Below are positions 27,094 to 35,216 of a DNA stretch of 64,000 nucleotides, one piece after another. The DNA comes from Pelagibius sp. CAU 1746. Lineage in GTDB: Bacteria; Pseudomonadota; Alphaproteobacteria; Kiloniellales; Kiloniellaceae. Within the stretch, counting starts at the first letter, position 1, and the number at the start of each line of letters is the position of its first letter. Under the pieces are notes generated by a model, which worked only from the letters and a program-made list of their open reading frames with translations, was not told the DNA's origin and ran no database searches. The position numbers and the translations under genes were made by a program. The DNA lies in contig NZ_JBDOQT010000001.1 of the NCBI RefSeq assembly GCF_039839785.1, positions 1,612,001-1,676,000 on the forward strand. Reading direction: 5' to 3'.

Positions 27094-27957
27094 ATGCGAT
27101 CCCGCCTCGAACCCTATCTCTATGTCACTCCCCTCGTGGCGCTCCTGCTCTTCGTGTTCGGATATCCGGTCGCCAAGATGGTGGAGTTCAGCCTCAAGAT
27201 GGTTCGCGGCATCGATGGGCCTTGGGTGGGGTTCCAGAACTTCAAGCTGGTGCTCGGCCAGGACCTTTTTTGGACCTCCGTCGGCCACAACCTTCAGCTT
27301 CTGCTCGCGATTCCGGTTTTGCTGGGCTTGTCGGTTTTTGCGGCGGCGCTGCTCAACGAGCAGCCCGCCGGCTGGAAGATGATGCGCTCGATCGTCTTCC
27401 TTCCCTTCATTCTCGCGATCCCGGTCGTCGCCGTGATTGCGAAGCAGATGCTGCAGTTTGACGGTCCCGTGAACGAGACCTTGCGGGGCACCGGGCTCGA
27501 GGGCGTTGCGCTCGATTGGCTCGGATCGCCCGATGTCGCATTGTTCACTCTGGCGAGCGTCATCACATGGCGCGAAGCCGCTCTCGGGACGATCCTCGTC
27601 CTGGCGCGCATGATGAGCATCGACGAGAGCCACACCGAGGCCGCGCGGCTGGAAGGCGCGAACTGGTGGCAGAGGTTGCGCCACGTCATCGTTCCGCAGA
27701 GCTGGAGCGTCATCGAGTTTCTCGGCGTCCTCGGTATCATCACCATGGTCTCCGCCATCTTCGCTTACGTCTACATGATCGGCGGCGGGCGCGGCGGGCC
27801 GGGCACCTCGACCATGGTGCTCGAACTCTACGTCTTCAACGCGCTGACCCGCATGAGCCTGCCGGGCATCGCCGCCGCGGTCTGCATCATGCTTCTCGCA
27901 GTCTGCCTGGTGGTGATGGTGCCCTATTTCGTCTTCCGCAGAAGGGGGCAAGACTAG
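27094..27957 (+). CDS. Sugar ABC transporter permease (MalF/UgpA type)
   Basis: A 287-aa inner-membrane protein with six predicted helices, beginning RSRLEPYLYVTPLVALLLFV. It carries a MalF-type EAA loop (SHTEAARLEGANWWQRLRHV) that contacts the ATPase. Its stop overlaps the start of the second permease. It works with the binding protein at 25704 and the ATPase at 28776. Confidence 0.92.
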   Translation: MRSRLEPYLYVTPLVALLLFVFGYPVAKMVEFSLKMVRGIDGPWVGFQNFKLVLGQDLFWTSVGHNLQLLLAIPVLLGLSVFAAALLNEQPAGWKMMRSIVFLPFILAIPVVAVIAKQMLQFDGPVNETLRGTGLEGVALDWLGSPDVALFTLASVITWREAALGTILVLARMMSIDESHTEAARLEGANWWQRLRHVIVPQSWSVIEFLGVLGIITMVSAIFAYVYMIGGGRGGPGTSTMVLELYVFNALTRMSLPGIAAAVCIMLLAVCLVVMVPYFVFRRRGQD

Positions 27958-28766
27958 TGCGGCCGTCCTGGACACACTTTCCGCTTGCCCTGATCGGCGT
28001 CATCGCCCTGGCTCCGTCGGTCTTCATGGTGGTGACATCCCTCCGCAGCGCAGGCGAGTATGCGGCCCGGAAGGTGGCCTTGCCGTCCGACCCGAGCCTC
28101 GGAAACTACATCTCCGCTCTGGTGGAACATCCCTTTCTCCGCTGGGGACTGAACAGCCTGCTGCTGACCGGCGGCGCCGTGCTGCTCAGTACGGTGGTCG
28201 CAGTGCTCGCCGCCTATGCGATCGCGAGAATGCGCTTCCCCGGCCGCAACGTGCTCTTGGGCGTCAGCACGTCTCTCATGGTCGTGCCGCCCGTGACGAT
28301 GATCGTTCCCCTCTTCGTGCTCTACACGCAGCTCGGGCTGATCAACACCTTCGGAGGAACGATCCTCATCTATGCGGGGCTCATCACGCCATTCGGCGTC
28401 TTCCTGCTCACGACGTTTTTCCGCACCTTGCCCAACGAACTCTTCGAGGCGGCGACCCTCGATGGAGCCGGTTCGTTTCGAACTCTCCTGAGCGTCGTCC
28501 TGCCGCTGTCGATGCCCGCGCTGCTGTCGCTGGTCGTGGTGAACGCGCTTTACGTCTGGAACGACCTGCTGGTGGCCATCATCTTCCTGCAGGACGACGA
28601 CCGCCGGACGCTGATGGCCGGGATCAGCGTCTTTCAAGGGCGCTACAACAACAACGTGCCGCTGACCATGGCGGGCCTGACATTGGCCAGCCTGCCGATG
28701 CTCGCGCTTTACCTCGCGTTTCAGCGATACTTCATCCGCGGCCTCATGGCCGGCGCCGTCAAGTAA
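27957..28766 (+). CDS. Sugar ABC transporter permease (MalG/UgpE type)
   Basis: A 269-aa inner-membrane protein with the MalG-type EAA loop (ELFEAATLDGAGSFRTLLSV) and six hydrophobic segments. A longer open frame runs back into the previous gene. The GTG at 27957 shares its first base with the preceding TAG stop and gives the normal length, so translation is coupled. Confidence 0.92.
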   Translation: MRPSWTHFPLALIGVIALAPSVFMVVTSLRSAGEYAARKVALPSDPSLGNYISALVEHPFLRWGLNSLLLTGGAVLLSTVVAVLAAYAIARMRFPGRNVLLGVSTSLMVVPPVTMIVPLFVLYTQLGLINTFGGTILIYAGLITPFGVFLLTTFFRTLPNELFEAATLDGAGSFRTLLSVVLPLSMPALLSLVVVNALYVWNDLLVAIIFLQDDDRRTLMAGISVFQGRYNNNVPLTMAGLTLASLPMLALYLAFQRYFIRGLMAGAVK

Positions 28767-28775
28767 GGAGACTTA

Positions 28776-29858
28776 ATGGAGGGACTAACGGCAAGCGCCG
28801 TGAGGAAGAGCTTCGGCGCCGAGCAAGTCATTAAGTCTGTCGATCTGAGCATCGAACCGGGTGAATTCGTGGTTTTCGTCGGTCCTTCCGGTTGCGGGAA
28901 ATCGACGCTGCTTCGTATGATCGCCGGGCTCGAGAGCGTCACGGCGGGGCAGATTCATCTGAACGGCCGGCGGATCGATGGACTGGCGCCGGCCGACCGG
29001 CGGGTCAGCATGGTGTTCCAGACTTATGCCCTCTATCCCCACATGTCGGCGCGGCGGAACATCGACTTCGGCCTCCGCATCAGGGGCGTTCCGAAAGACA
29101 GGCGCGAAGCCGAAGTGAACGCTGCCGCAGCGATGCTGTCTCTGACGGACCTTCTCGAGCGCAGGCCGGGAGCGCTCTCGGGCGGGCAACGCCAGAGGGT
29201 CGCGATCGGCCGGTCCATCGTCAGCCACCCGGAGCTCTTCCTGTTCGACGAGCCGCTCTCGAACCTCGACGCCGCGCTTCGGGGAAAGATGCGCGTCGAG
29301 CTGGCGCGGCTTCAGAAGGAGCTGGGAGCGATGATGATCTACGTGACCCACGATCAGGTGGAAGCTATGACCATGGCCGATCGCATCGTCGTGCTGAACG
29401 CCGGCCGCGTGGAACAGGCCGGCGCGCCGCTGGACCTTTATCACCGGCCGGCGAACAGGTTCGTCGCCGGCTTCCTCGGAGCGCCGCCGATGAACTTCAT
29501 TCCTGCCGAAGCGGACGGCGCCTCGCTCCGGCTTGGCGCCGATGGGGCGGTCGACGCGGCGCGCTGGCCGGGGCGTCCCGCCCATGGTGCCCTGACGCTG
29601 GGGGTCCGTCCCGAGGCGGTTACGCTAGGTCCGCCCGAAGACGGATTGATCCGTGCCGAGGTCGCCGCCGTCGAGCGGCTGGGAAGCCATTCGCATGTGC
29701 ATTTGAATGTCGGCAGCGACGATCCGATGGTTGTCGTCGTTTCCGGGACCGCTTCGGAACGCGCCGGCGACCGGGTGGGCGTGCGATTTGACGTCGAGGA
29801 CGCGCACCTTTTCGACGCGGCGGGCACGACGGTCGCGCCGGTGGAGAACCCCGCATGA
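28776..29858 (+). CDS. Sugar ABC transporter ATPase (MalK/UgpC family)
   Basis: 360 aa: Walker A GPSGCGKST, Q-loop VFQTYALYPHM, signature LSGGQRQRVAIGRS, Walker B LFLFDEPLSNLD and H-loop YVTHDQVEAMT. A C-terminal TOBE/MalK regulatory domain follows (from about residue 240). It powers the importer encoded just upstream. The next gene starts inside its stop codon (ATGA). Confidence 0.95.
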   Translation: MEGLTASAVRKSFGAEQVIKSVDLSIEPGEFVVFVGPSGCGKSTLLRMIAGLESVTAGQIHLNGRRIDGLAPADRRVSMVFQTYALYPHMSARRNIDFGLRIRGVPKDRREAEVNAAAAMLSLTDLLERRPGALSGGQRQRVAIGRSIVSHPELFLFDEPLSNLDAALRGKMRVELARLQKELGAMMIYVTHDQVEAMTMADRIVVLNAGRVEQAGAPLDLYHRPANRFVAGFLGAPPMNFIPAEADGASLRLGADGAVDAARWPGRPAHGALTLGVRPEAVTLGPPEDGLIRAEVAAVERLGSHSHVHLNVGSDDPMVVVVSGTASERAGDRVGVRFDVEDAHLFDAAGTTVAPVENPA

Positions 29859-30631
29859 GTAAGGAACACGGCCCGGAGTTTGAAGGGCGCTTCGCCGTCG
29901 TCACGGGCGCGAGCCGTGGAATTGGCGCCGCGACCGCCCGCGTTCTGGCGGCCCGGGGCGCGCGTGTGGCGCTGGTGGCGCGGCCTTCGGAAGAGCTGGA
30001 CCTGATGGCGGCGGAACTGCCGGGCGCAGTTGCCGTGGCTGCCGATCTTTCCGACCGCTCGGCGGTTGAAGGGGCGTCTGAAGCGATCCTAAGCCGCTAT
30101 GGGGCGCCGTCCCTGTTTGTGAACAACGCCGCCATTGCGGCGGAACTCCCGACGGAGGCCTTCGATGCCGAGGTCTGGAGAAACGTGCAGGCCGTGAATA
30201 TCGAGGCCTATGCCTGCCTGGTCGGCGCCTTCGCCCCGGGCATGATCGCAAAGGGCGATGGCCGCATCGTCGCCGTCTCCTCGATCCACGCGGCCGCGAC
30301 GGAGCCCGGCGCAGCGGCCTATGCGGCCTCGAAGGGCGCGATCGAGGCCGCAACGCGGGGCTTCGCCATCGATCTGGCCCGGCACGGCATTCGTGCGAAT
30401 GTCGTCGCGCCCGGCTTCGTGCGCACCGCCATGTCCGTCGTCGACGGGGTCGACGAAACGACCACCGACGCCTTCAATAGGTTTTACGTGGAGGGCGGCC
30501 GGCTGCCGCTTCGCAGGCCGGCACGGCCCGAAGAGATCGCGGACGTCATCGCGTTTCTCTTGTCGGATGCCGCCAGCTATGTCACCGGCGCGGTGCTGAC
30601 GGTCGATGGCGGATTGACGGCCACCTTCTGA
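29855..30631 (+). CDS. Short-chain dehydrogenase, probable sugar (L-fucose-type) dehydrogenase
   Basis: A 258-aa classical SDR: TGASRGIGAATARVL cofactor loop, NNAA strand, catalytic Ser in VSSIHAAA with YAASK (Tyr-x3-Lys), and the C-terminal VTGAVLTVDGG. It is coupled by ATGA to the transporter ATPase, so the enzyme acts on the imported sugar. In this pathway context it probably oxidises the pyranose at C1 to the lactone. The exact substrate cannot be read. Its last 54 bp overlap the convergent regulator gene. Confidence 0.88.
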   Translation: MSKEHGPEFEGRFAVVTGASRGIGAATARVLAARGARVALVARPSEELDLMAAELPGAVAVAADLSDRSAVEGASEAILSRYGAPSLFVNNAAIAAELPTEAFDAEVWRNVQAVNIEAYACLVGAFAPGMIAKGDGRIVAVSSIHAAATEPGAAAYAASKGAIEAATRGFAIDLARHGIRANVVAPGFVRTAMSVVDGVDETTTDAFNRFYVEGGRLPLRRPARPEEIADVIAFLLSDAASYVTGAVLTVDGGLTATF

Positions 30632-31338
30632 AGGCTGCGCTCAAGAGCCCGCTTGCCGCTCATGATGATGCGGCGGCATTCGCGCCGTGCTTCTTCCGCC
30701 TCACCGGTCTCGATCAGGTCGAGAAGCCGGCGGTGCATCTCGACTTCCTCCTGAATGGTGCTCTCGTCGACGTTCGCTTCCTGGAGCCGGAACGAGATGT
30801 CGAGGTAGGTTTGAGACGCCCGGCCGAGGCCTGCCACAAAGGGGTTGGTGCTGGCTTTCAGAAGCGCGAGGTGGAAGTGGACGTCGGCGTCATGGAAGCG
30901 CGCCAGGTCCCCCGACGCGTTCTCCATTGCGTCCACGCTCGTCCGAAGGGGGGCAAGGTCTTCCTGTGACGCACGCTCGGCCGCCAGGGCTGCGGCGTCG
31001 GGCTCGACCATGAGACGGAACTCGACGAAGGCCGTCAGGAAAGCACTGGCGCCGCCTTCGGCCATGACCCAGGCGAGAACCTCCTCGTCGAAGAGGTTCC
31101 AACCGGCCCGCTCGGCGACGCGGGTCCCCATCCGGCGCCTGCTGTACACCAAGCCCTTTGCCCCAAGCGTCCTGATCGCCTCCCGGACGATCACGCGGGA
31201 CGCCCCGAATTGCTCCCGGAGTTCCTCCACACCGGGCAGCAGCGCGCCTTCGGCGATCTGGCCGCTTACGATGTCACGCCCGAGTCGCTCCGCGATACGG
31301 GCGTGCAGACTTGAGCTTACTGGGCTTGGCTGAGGCAT
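30577..31338 (-). CDS. GntR/FadR-type regulator of the sugar cluster
   Basis: A 253-aa regulator. The wHTH domain contains RIAERLGRDIVSGQI, GVEELREQFGASRVIVREAI and GLVYSRRRMGTRV. The FCD ligand domain has FVEFRLMVEPDAAALAA, DADVHFHLALLKAS and EEVEMHRRLLDLIE, with metal-binding His and Asp residues typical of the family. ATG 31338 has AGGA five bases upstream; a longer frame would overlap the preceding gene. It is the third gene of the leftward FAH-dehydratase-regulator operon and is the likely binder of the shared 11-bp word, hence autoregulated. Confidence 0.9.
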   Translation of the reverse strand: MPQPSPVSSSLHARIAERLGRDIVSGQIAEGALLPGVEELREQFGASRVIVREAIRTLGAKGLVYSRRRMGTRVAERAGWNLFDEEVLAWVMAEGGASAFLTAFVEFRLMVEPDAAALAAERASQEDLAPLRTSVDAMENASGDLARFHDADVHFHLALLKASTNPFVAGLGRASQTYLDISFRLQEANVDESTIQEEVEMHRRLLDLIETGEAEEARRECRRIIMSGKRALERSLQKVAVNPPSTVSTAPVT

Positions 31339-31345
31339 TGGCGTC

Positions 31346-32518
31346 CTAGATTGGAGGCGTTCGATAGAGAGTTTCGCCGTTGATCTCGATTGCGACATCC
31401 TGAATGTAGGGTTTCAGCGCCGCAAGGTCCACGGACACGCCCAGGCCCGGCGCATCGGGGGCCCTGACGCGACCTCCGTCCTCGAGCGGCAGCGCCGGGG
31501 CGATGTCTATGGCGAGCTGCTTCGGCGCGGCAGGATATTCGCAAAGATCGAAGGACGCATAGCCCGCGAAGGGCTGCAGCGATGCGCTGAGCGCGAGCTG
31601 CGACGTGAATGTATGGTTGACGAAGCGCAGGTCCCTGCCGGCCGCCAGCTCCGCGACGCGCGCGGCGGGGGCGATGCCCCCGATGCGGCCGGTGTCGATC
31701 TGAATGAAATCCACCTGGCCGAACTCTATGGCGTGCTCGGCCATCTCGAAAGAATGCGCCGCTTCGCCGCCGGCCAGCGGCACGCAGCCGCCGCGCCGCT
31801 TAAGCTCGGCATACTGGGCATGGCACTCGCCGCCGAACGGCTCCTCCAGCCATCCGACCTTCGCTTCCGACAGGGCGGCCATCCGGGCGTGGGCTTTGTC
31901 GACATCGCGTCCGAATGCCTGGCCCGCATCGACCAGGAGCAGGGCATCGGGGCCGAGGCCTTCGCGCGCGGCCTGTACGTGGTCGCGGTCTTCGGTAACG
32001 GAACTCATGCCAAAAGGCCCCCAACCGAACTTGGCGGCGCTGAAGCCGGCCCTGATGGCGGCCTGCGCGTTCTCCAGCGTACCCTGAGGGTCATCTGCGA
32101 AGAGCGCCGAGGCGTAAGGCCGTTTCGGATGCGAGGCGGCGTGCCCCAGCAGCGACCAGACCGGCGCTCCGCGAGCCTTGCCCAACAGATCCCACAGAGC
32201 AATCTCGATTCCCGACCAGGTATGCGGTGCTTGAAGATGATCCATGCACGCCCGGCGCTGACGGTCGGTGAGGCGGTGGATATCCGAAGGGTCATTTAGC
32301 TCCGCGCCAATGACACCGTCAAGCACCGGCTTGCACGCCTCGTGCGACATCGGCGCGAAGGCCGCCGCGATCGAGGTCAGGGGGGCCGCCTCGCACTCCC
32401 CCCAGCCTTCGTGCCCGCCGCCGCGCGCCCGTACCAGCAAGGCGTCCTGGCTGCCGTCCCCGATGTTCTCGACGACGGGCATCCGCAGGTACCAGAAATC
32501 GACCGTTTCGATCTTCAT
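31346..32518 (-). CDS. Enolase-superfamily sugar-acid dehydratase (MR/MLE type)
   Basis: A 390-aa member of the mandelate racemase/muconate lactonizing group. An N-terminal capping domain is followed by the barrel. Probable metal ligands are in LLVDAGQAF (Asp), GWLEEPF (Glu) and PLAGGE (Glu), and a late RFVNHTFTSQL strand supplies a catalytic His. A Lys on the second strand occurs in AAKFGWG. Likely reaction: dehydration of the aldonic acid (for example L-fuconate) to the 2-keto-3-deoxy acid. Its start overlaps the stop of the FAH gene by 4 bp. Confidence 0.85.
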   Translation of the reverse strand: MKIETVDFWYLRMPVVENIGDGSQDALLVRARGGGHEGWGECEAAPLTSIAAAFAPMSHEACKPVLDGVIGAELNDPSDIHRLTDRQRRACMDHLQAPHTWSGIEIALWDLLGKARGAPVWSLLGHAASHPKRPYASALFADDPQGTLENAQAAIRAGFSAAKFGWGPFGMSSVTEDRDHVQAAREGLGPDALLLVDAGQAFGRDVDKAHARMAALSEAKVGWLEEPFGGECHAQYAELKRRGGCVPLAGGEAAHSFEMAEHAIEFGQVDFIQIDTGRIGGIAPAARVAELAAGRDLRFVNHTFTSQLALSASLQPFAGYASFDLCEYPAAPKQLAIDIAPALPLEDGGRVRAPDAPGLGVSVDLAALKPYIQDVAIEINGETLYRTPPI

Positions 32519-33366
32519 TTGGCGCCGCCCTTCGACCGGACGACCTGCCGCTGCTCGCCGAGCCCATCGATGCCGAGGCGGACGACGTCGCCATCGGAGA
32601 GGTATCGGGGGTGGGGTTTCAGCCCCATGCCCACGCCCGGAGGGGTGCCTGTGGAGATGATGTCGCCGGGTTGCAGCGACATGAACTGCGATACGTAGGA
32701 TACCAGATAGGCGACGCCGAAAATCATGGTCGCGGTCGACCCGTCCTGCATCCGCTCACCGTTCACTTCCAGCCACAGGGCCAGGTTCTGGGGGTCGCCA
32801 ACCTCCTCCGGCGTGACCAGCCACGGGCCGATGGGGCCGAAGGTGTCGGCGCTCTTCCCCTTGACCCACTGACCGCCGCGATCAAGCTGAAAGTCGCGGG
32901 CGGAAACGTCATGAACGATGCAATAGCCCGCAACATGGCCGAGGGCGTCGGCTTCCGAAACCTCCGAGGCGGTACGACCGATGACCACGCCGAGCTCCAC
33001 CTCCCAGTCGGCTTTCTCCGTGCCGCGCGGCAGCAGGACGTCGTCGTTCGGGCCGCAAAGCGCGCTGGTCGCCTTCATGAAGATCACCGGCTCGTCCGGC
33101 ACCGGCATCCCTGCCTCGGCGGCATGGTCTGAGTAATTCAAACCGATGCAGACGACCTTTCCCACGTTGGCGACGCAGGCGCCGGTCCTTTCGTCCTCCG
33201 CCAGCCTGGGGAGCGCCGACAAGTCGATGTCTGCGAGCCGCCCAAGGTCGCCGAGCGCGTCACCTCCGATGTCGCCGAGATGCGCGGAAAGGTCTCGGAT
33301 ACTTCCATCCGCGGCAATCGCAGCAGGGCGTTCGCGCCCTGGGGCTCCCACTCGGACAAGTTTCAT
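32515..33366 (-). CDS. Fumarylacetoacetate hydrolase-family protein, probable 2,4-diketo-3-deoxy acid hydrolase
   Basis: A 283-aa FAH-fold enzyme: VGKVVCIGLNYSDHAAE, PVIFMKATSALCGPND, DWEVELGVVIG (metal Glu residues), YCIVHDVSARDFQ and GDIISTGTPPGVGMG. Close relatives cleave 2,4-diketo-3-deoxy-L-fuconate or -rhamnonate to pyruvate and lactate. With the two SDRs, lactonase and dehydratase this completes a non-phosphorylating route. AGGAG lies seven bases before ATG. First gene of its operon, divergent from the SDR at 33454. Confidence 0.88.
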   Translation of the reverse strand: MKLVRVGAPGRERPAAIAADGSIRDLSAHLGDIGGDALGDLGRLADIDLSALPRLAEDERTGACVANVGKVVCIGLNYSDHAAEAGMPVPDEPVIFMKATSALCGPNDDVLLPRGTEKADWEVELGVVIGRTASEVSEADALGHVAGYCIVHDVSARDFQLDRGGQWVKGKSADTFGPIGPWLVTPEEVGDPQNLALWLEVNGERMQDGSTATMIFGVAYLVSYVSQFMSLQPGDIISTGTPPGVGMGLKPHPRYLSDGDVVRLGIDGLGEQRQVVRSKGGAK

Positions 33367-33394
33367 CTTGATCTCCTGTAAAATGATGTTCTTA

Positions 33395-33405
33395 TAGTAT
33401 TACTT
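33395..33405 (-). promoter_or_regulatory. Second operator word of the sugar cluster
   Basis: TAGTATTACTT here is the exact reverse complement of the 11-mer at 25612-25622. It lies in the 87-bp gap between the divergent FAH and SDR genes, in an AT-rich stretch otherwise unusual for this chromosome. Sharing between the cluster's two divergent promoters supports a common repressor. Confidence 0.55.
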
Positions 33406-33453
33406 TTTATACGACAGGACAATCAAGCACGGAGTCAGGAAAGTGGGGAAGCG

Positions 33454-34194
33454 ATGAATTCATACGATCTGTCGGGGCGCGTCGCGGTGGTCACCGGCGG
33501 GGCGCAGGGCATAGGCCTCGCCGTCGCCGAGCGGCTCGCGGCCGGCGGGGCAAAGGCCGTTCTTTGGGACCTCGACGCCGAGCTTGTGGCCGCAGCGGCC
33601 GAGCGCCTGGGCTGCGAGGGCAGGGCCGTCGATGTGACGGATGCCGAGGCCGTCGAGACGGCGGCTGCGGATTTGGTGAAGGATCACGGCCGTGTGGACG
33701 CGCTGGTTGCGAGCGCGGGCCTGGCGGGCCCGAACGCGCCGCTGCATGACTATGGGCTGGATGACTGGCGCCGGATCATGAAGGTTAACGTGGACGGGGT
33801 CTTCCACTGCTGCCGGGCCGTGCTTCCCTATATGCGAAAGGCCAACTTCGGCCGGATCGTGACCATTGCCTCGGTTGCGGGCAAGGAGGGCAATCCGGGC
33901 GCGAGCGCCTATTCCGCCTCCAAGGCAGCGGTGATCGGCATGACGAAATCCATGGGCAAAGAGAACGCGGACTTGGACATCGCAGTCAACTCGGTCACGC
34001 CGGCAGCCGCGCGGACGCGCATCTTCGATCAGATGTCGCAGGAGCATATCGACTACATGCTTTCGAAGATCCCCCGCGGGCGGTTTCTCGAGGTCGATGA
34101 GGCCGCATCCATGATCGCCTGGCTTTGCACCGCCGAGAACTCCTTTTCGACCGGCGCGGTCTTCGACCTCTCGGGCGGGCGCGCCACTTACTGA
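33454..34194 (+). CDS. Short-chain dehydrogenase, probable 2-keto-3-deoxy-L-fuconate-type dehydrogenase
   Basis: A 246-aa SDR: VTGGAQGIGLAVAERL, then LWDLDAE (Asp after strand 2, suggesting NAD preference), a Ser in IASVAGKEG, YSASK catalytic pair and GAVFDLSGGRATY end. Residues after the catalytic pair (SMGKENADLDIAVNSVTPAAART) resemble sugar-acid dehydrogenases next to FAH hydrolases. It would oxidise the ketodeoxy acid to the diketo acid. It is read divergently from the hydrolase. Confidence 0.85.
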   Translation: MNSYDLSGRVAVVTGGAQGIGLAVAERLAAGGAKAVLWDLDAELVAAAAERLGCEGRAVDVTDAEAVETAAADLVKDHGRVDALVASAGLAGPNAPLHDYGLDDWRRIMKVNVDGVFHCCRAVLPYMRKANFGRIVTIASVAGKEGNPGASAYSASKAAVIGMTKSMGKENADLDIAVNSVTPAAARTRIFDQMSQEHIDYMLSKIPRGRFLEVDEAASMIAWLCTAENSFSTGAVFDLSGGRATY

Positions 34195-34248
34195 GGCGGC
34201 TGGCCCGGAACTACCGGGAGAGTAGTGCCGGGAAGCCGAGCGGTGGCG

Positions 34249-35142
34249 TCACGCGCTTCCCGATGCCTCCGGCAGCATGGCGATGAAGGCCTCCGTCGCA
34301 TGGCTGCGGGACCGTTCGCGATGCCACAGAAGATGGAAAGGCCGCGAGGGAAAAGGAAAGTCCAGCTCGTGCAAGGCACCGGAGCGCAGGCTGGCCTGGG
34401 CGACCAGACGCGAGATCGCGGTCGCCCCGGCCCCGCCCTCGACCGCCGCTCGAACGGCCTCGTTGGAGGGCAGTTCCAAGGTGACCGGGAGCCGGTCAAC
34501 CCCGAACCCTAGAGACCGTAGCGCCGAATCGAACTCGGCGCGCGTTCCAGATCCCGGCTCGCGCAGCGTCCAATCGGACTCGGTGAGACGCGCAGGGTCG
34601 AGCCGGTCGAGCCGCGCCCAGGGATGGCCGGTCCCCACCACAAGGGTGAGGGTATCGCCCGCCAGGGGGCGGTCGGCCAAAGCGGGTTCGTCGATCGGGC
34701 CCTCGACGAAACCCAGATCGGCACCGCCCTCGATGACCTGCTCGGCAACCTGGCGCGAGTTGCCGATCGTCAGGCTGGCCGCGATCTTGGGATAGCGCTG
34801 CCGGTATCTGTGGAGGATCGGCGGCAGCCAGTAGTTGGCGATGGTCTGGCTCGCGTGAATGGCGAGCGAGCCGCGCTGGAGCTCCGAGTGCTCGATCAGG
34901 GCGCGCTCGGCGGCCGCCGCGCGGGCCAGAACCGCCCTGGCCTCGGAGAGAAGAAGCTTTCCGGCCTGGGTCAGTTCGATGCGCCGCCCGATGCGGTGGA
35001 AAAGGCGCACGCCGTGGCGGTTCTCGAGGGCGGCGACAGCCGCGCTCACCGCCGATTGCGTGAGGTTGAGCTCGCGTGCGGCGCGGGTCATGTGCAGCGT
35101 GTCAGCCACCGCCACGAAGATGCGCAACTGTTCCAATGTCAA
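34249..35142 (-). CDS. LysR-family transcriptional regulator
   Basis: 297 aa with the N-terminal LysR HTH (RIFVAVADTLHMTRAARELN, then LTQSAVSAAVAALE) and a periplasmic-binding-like effector domain. The first codon appears to be TTG at 35142, as no ATG fits. It is followed on the same strand by nothing of its own operon; the YeiH-type exporter gene lies directly upstream on the same strand. Pairing of LysR and YeiH is frequent and suggests the regulator controls the exporter. Confidence 0.88.
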   Translation of the reverse strand: MTLEQLRIFVAVADTLHMTRAARELNLTQSAVSAAVAALENRHGVRLFHRIGRRIELTQAGKLLLSEARAVLARAAAAERALIEHSELQRGSLAIHASQTIANYWLPPILHRYRQRYPKIAASLTIGNSRQVAEQVIEGGADLGFVEGPIDEPALADRPLAGDTLTLVVGTGHPWARLDRLDPARLTESDWTLREPGSGTRAEFDSALRSLGFGVDRLPVTLELPSNEAVRAAVEGGAGATAISRLVAQASLRSGALHELDFPFPSRPFHLLWHRERSRSHATEAFIAMLPEASGSA

Positions 35143-35216
35143 GGCAGGGAGCCCCGGGTCTTGCTAGTGATGCCGAGCCGGCGGGACCATGCCCCTTTTG
35201 CTCGAGGTAGTCGAGG

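Noticed and set aside
25641-27095. A 484-codon minus-strand frame
   Set aside because: Antisense to the ABC binding protein gene, which has a signal peptide and a ribosome binding site.
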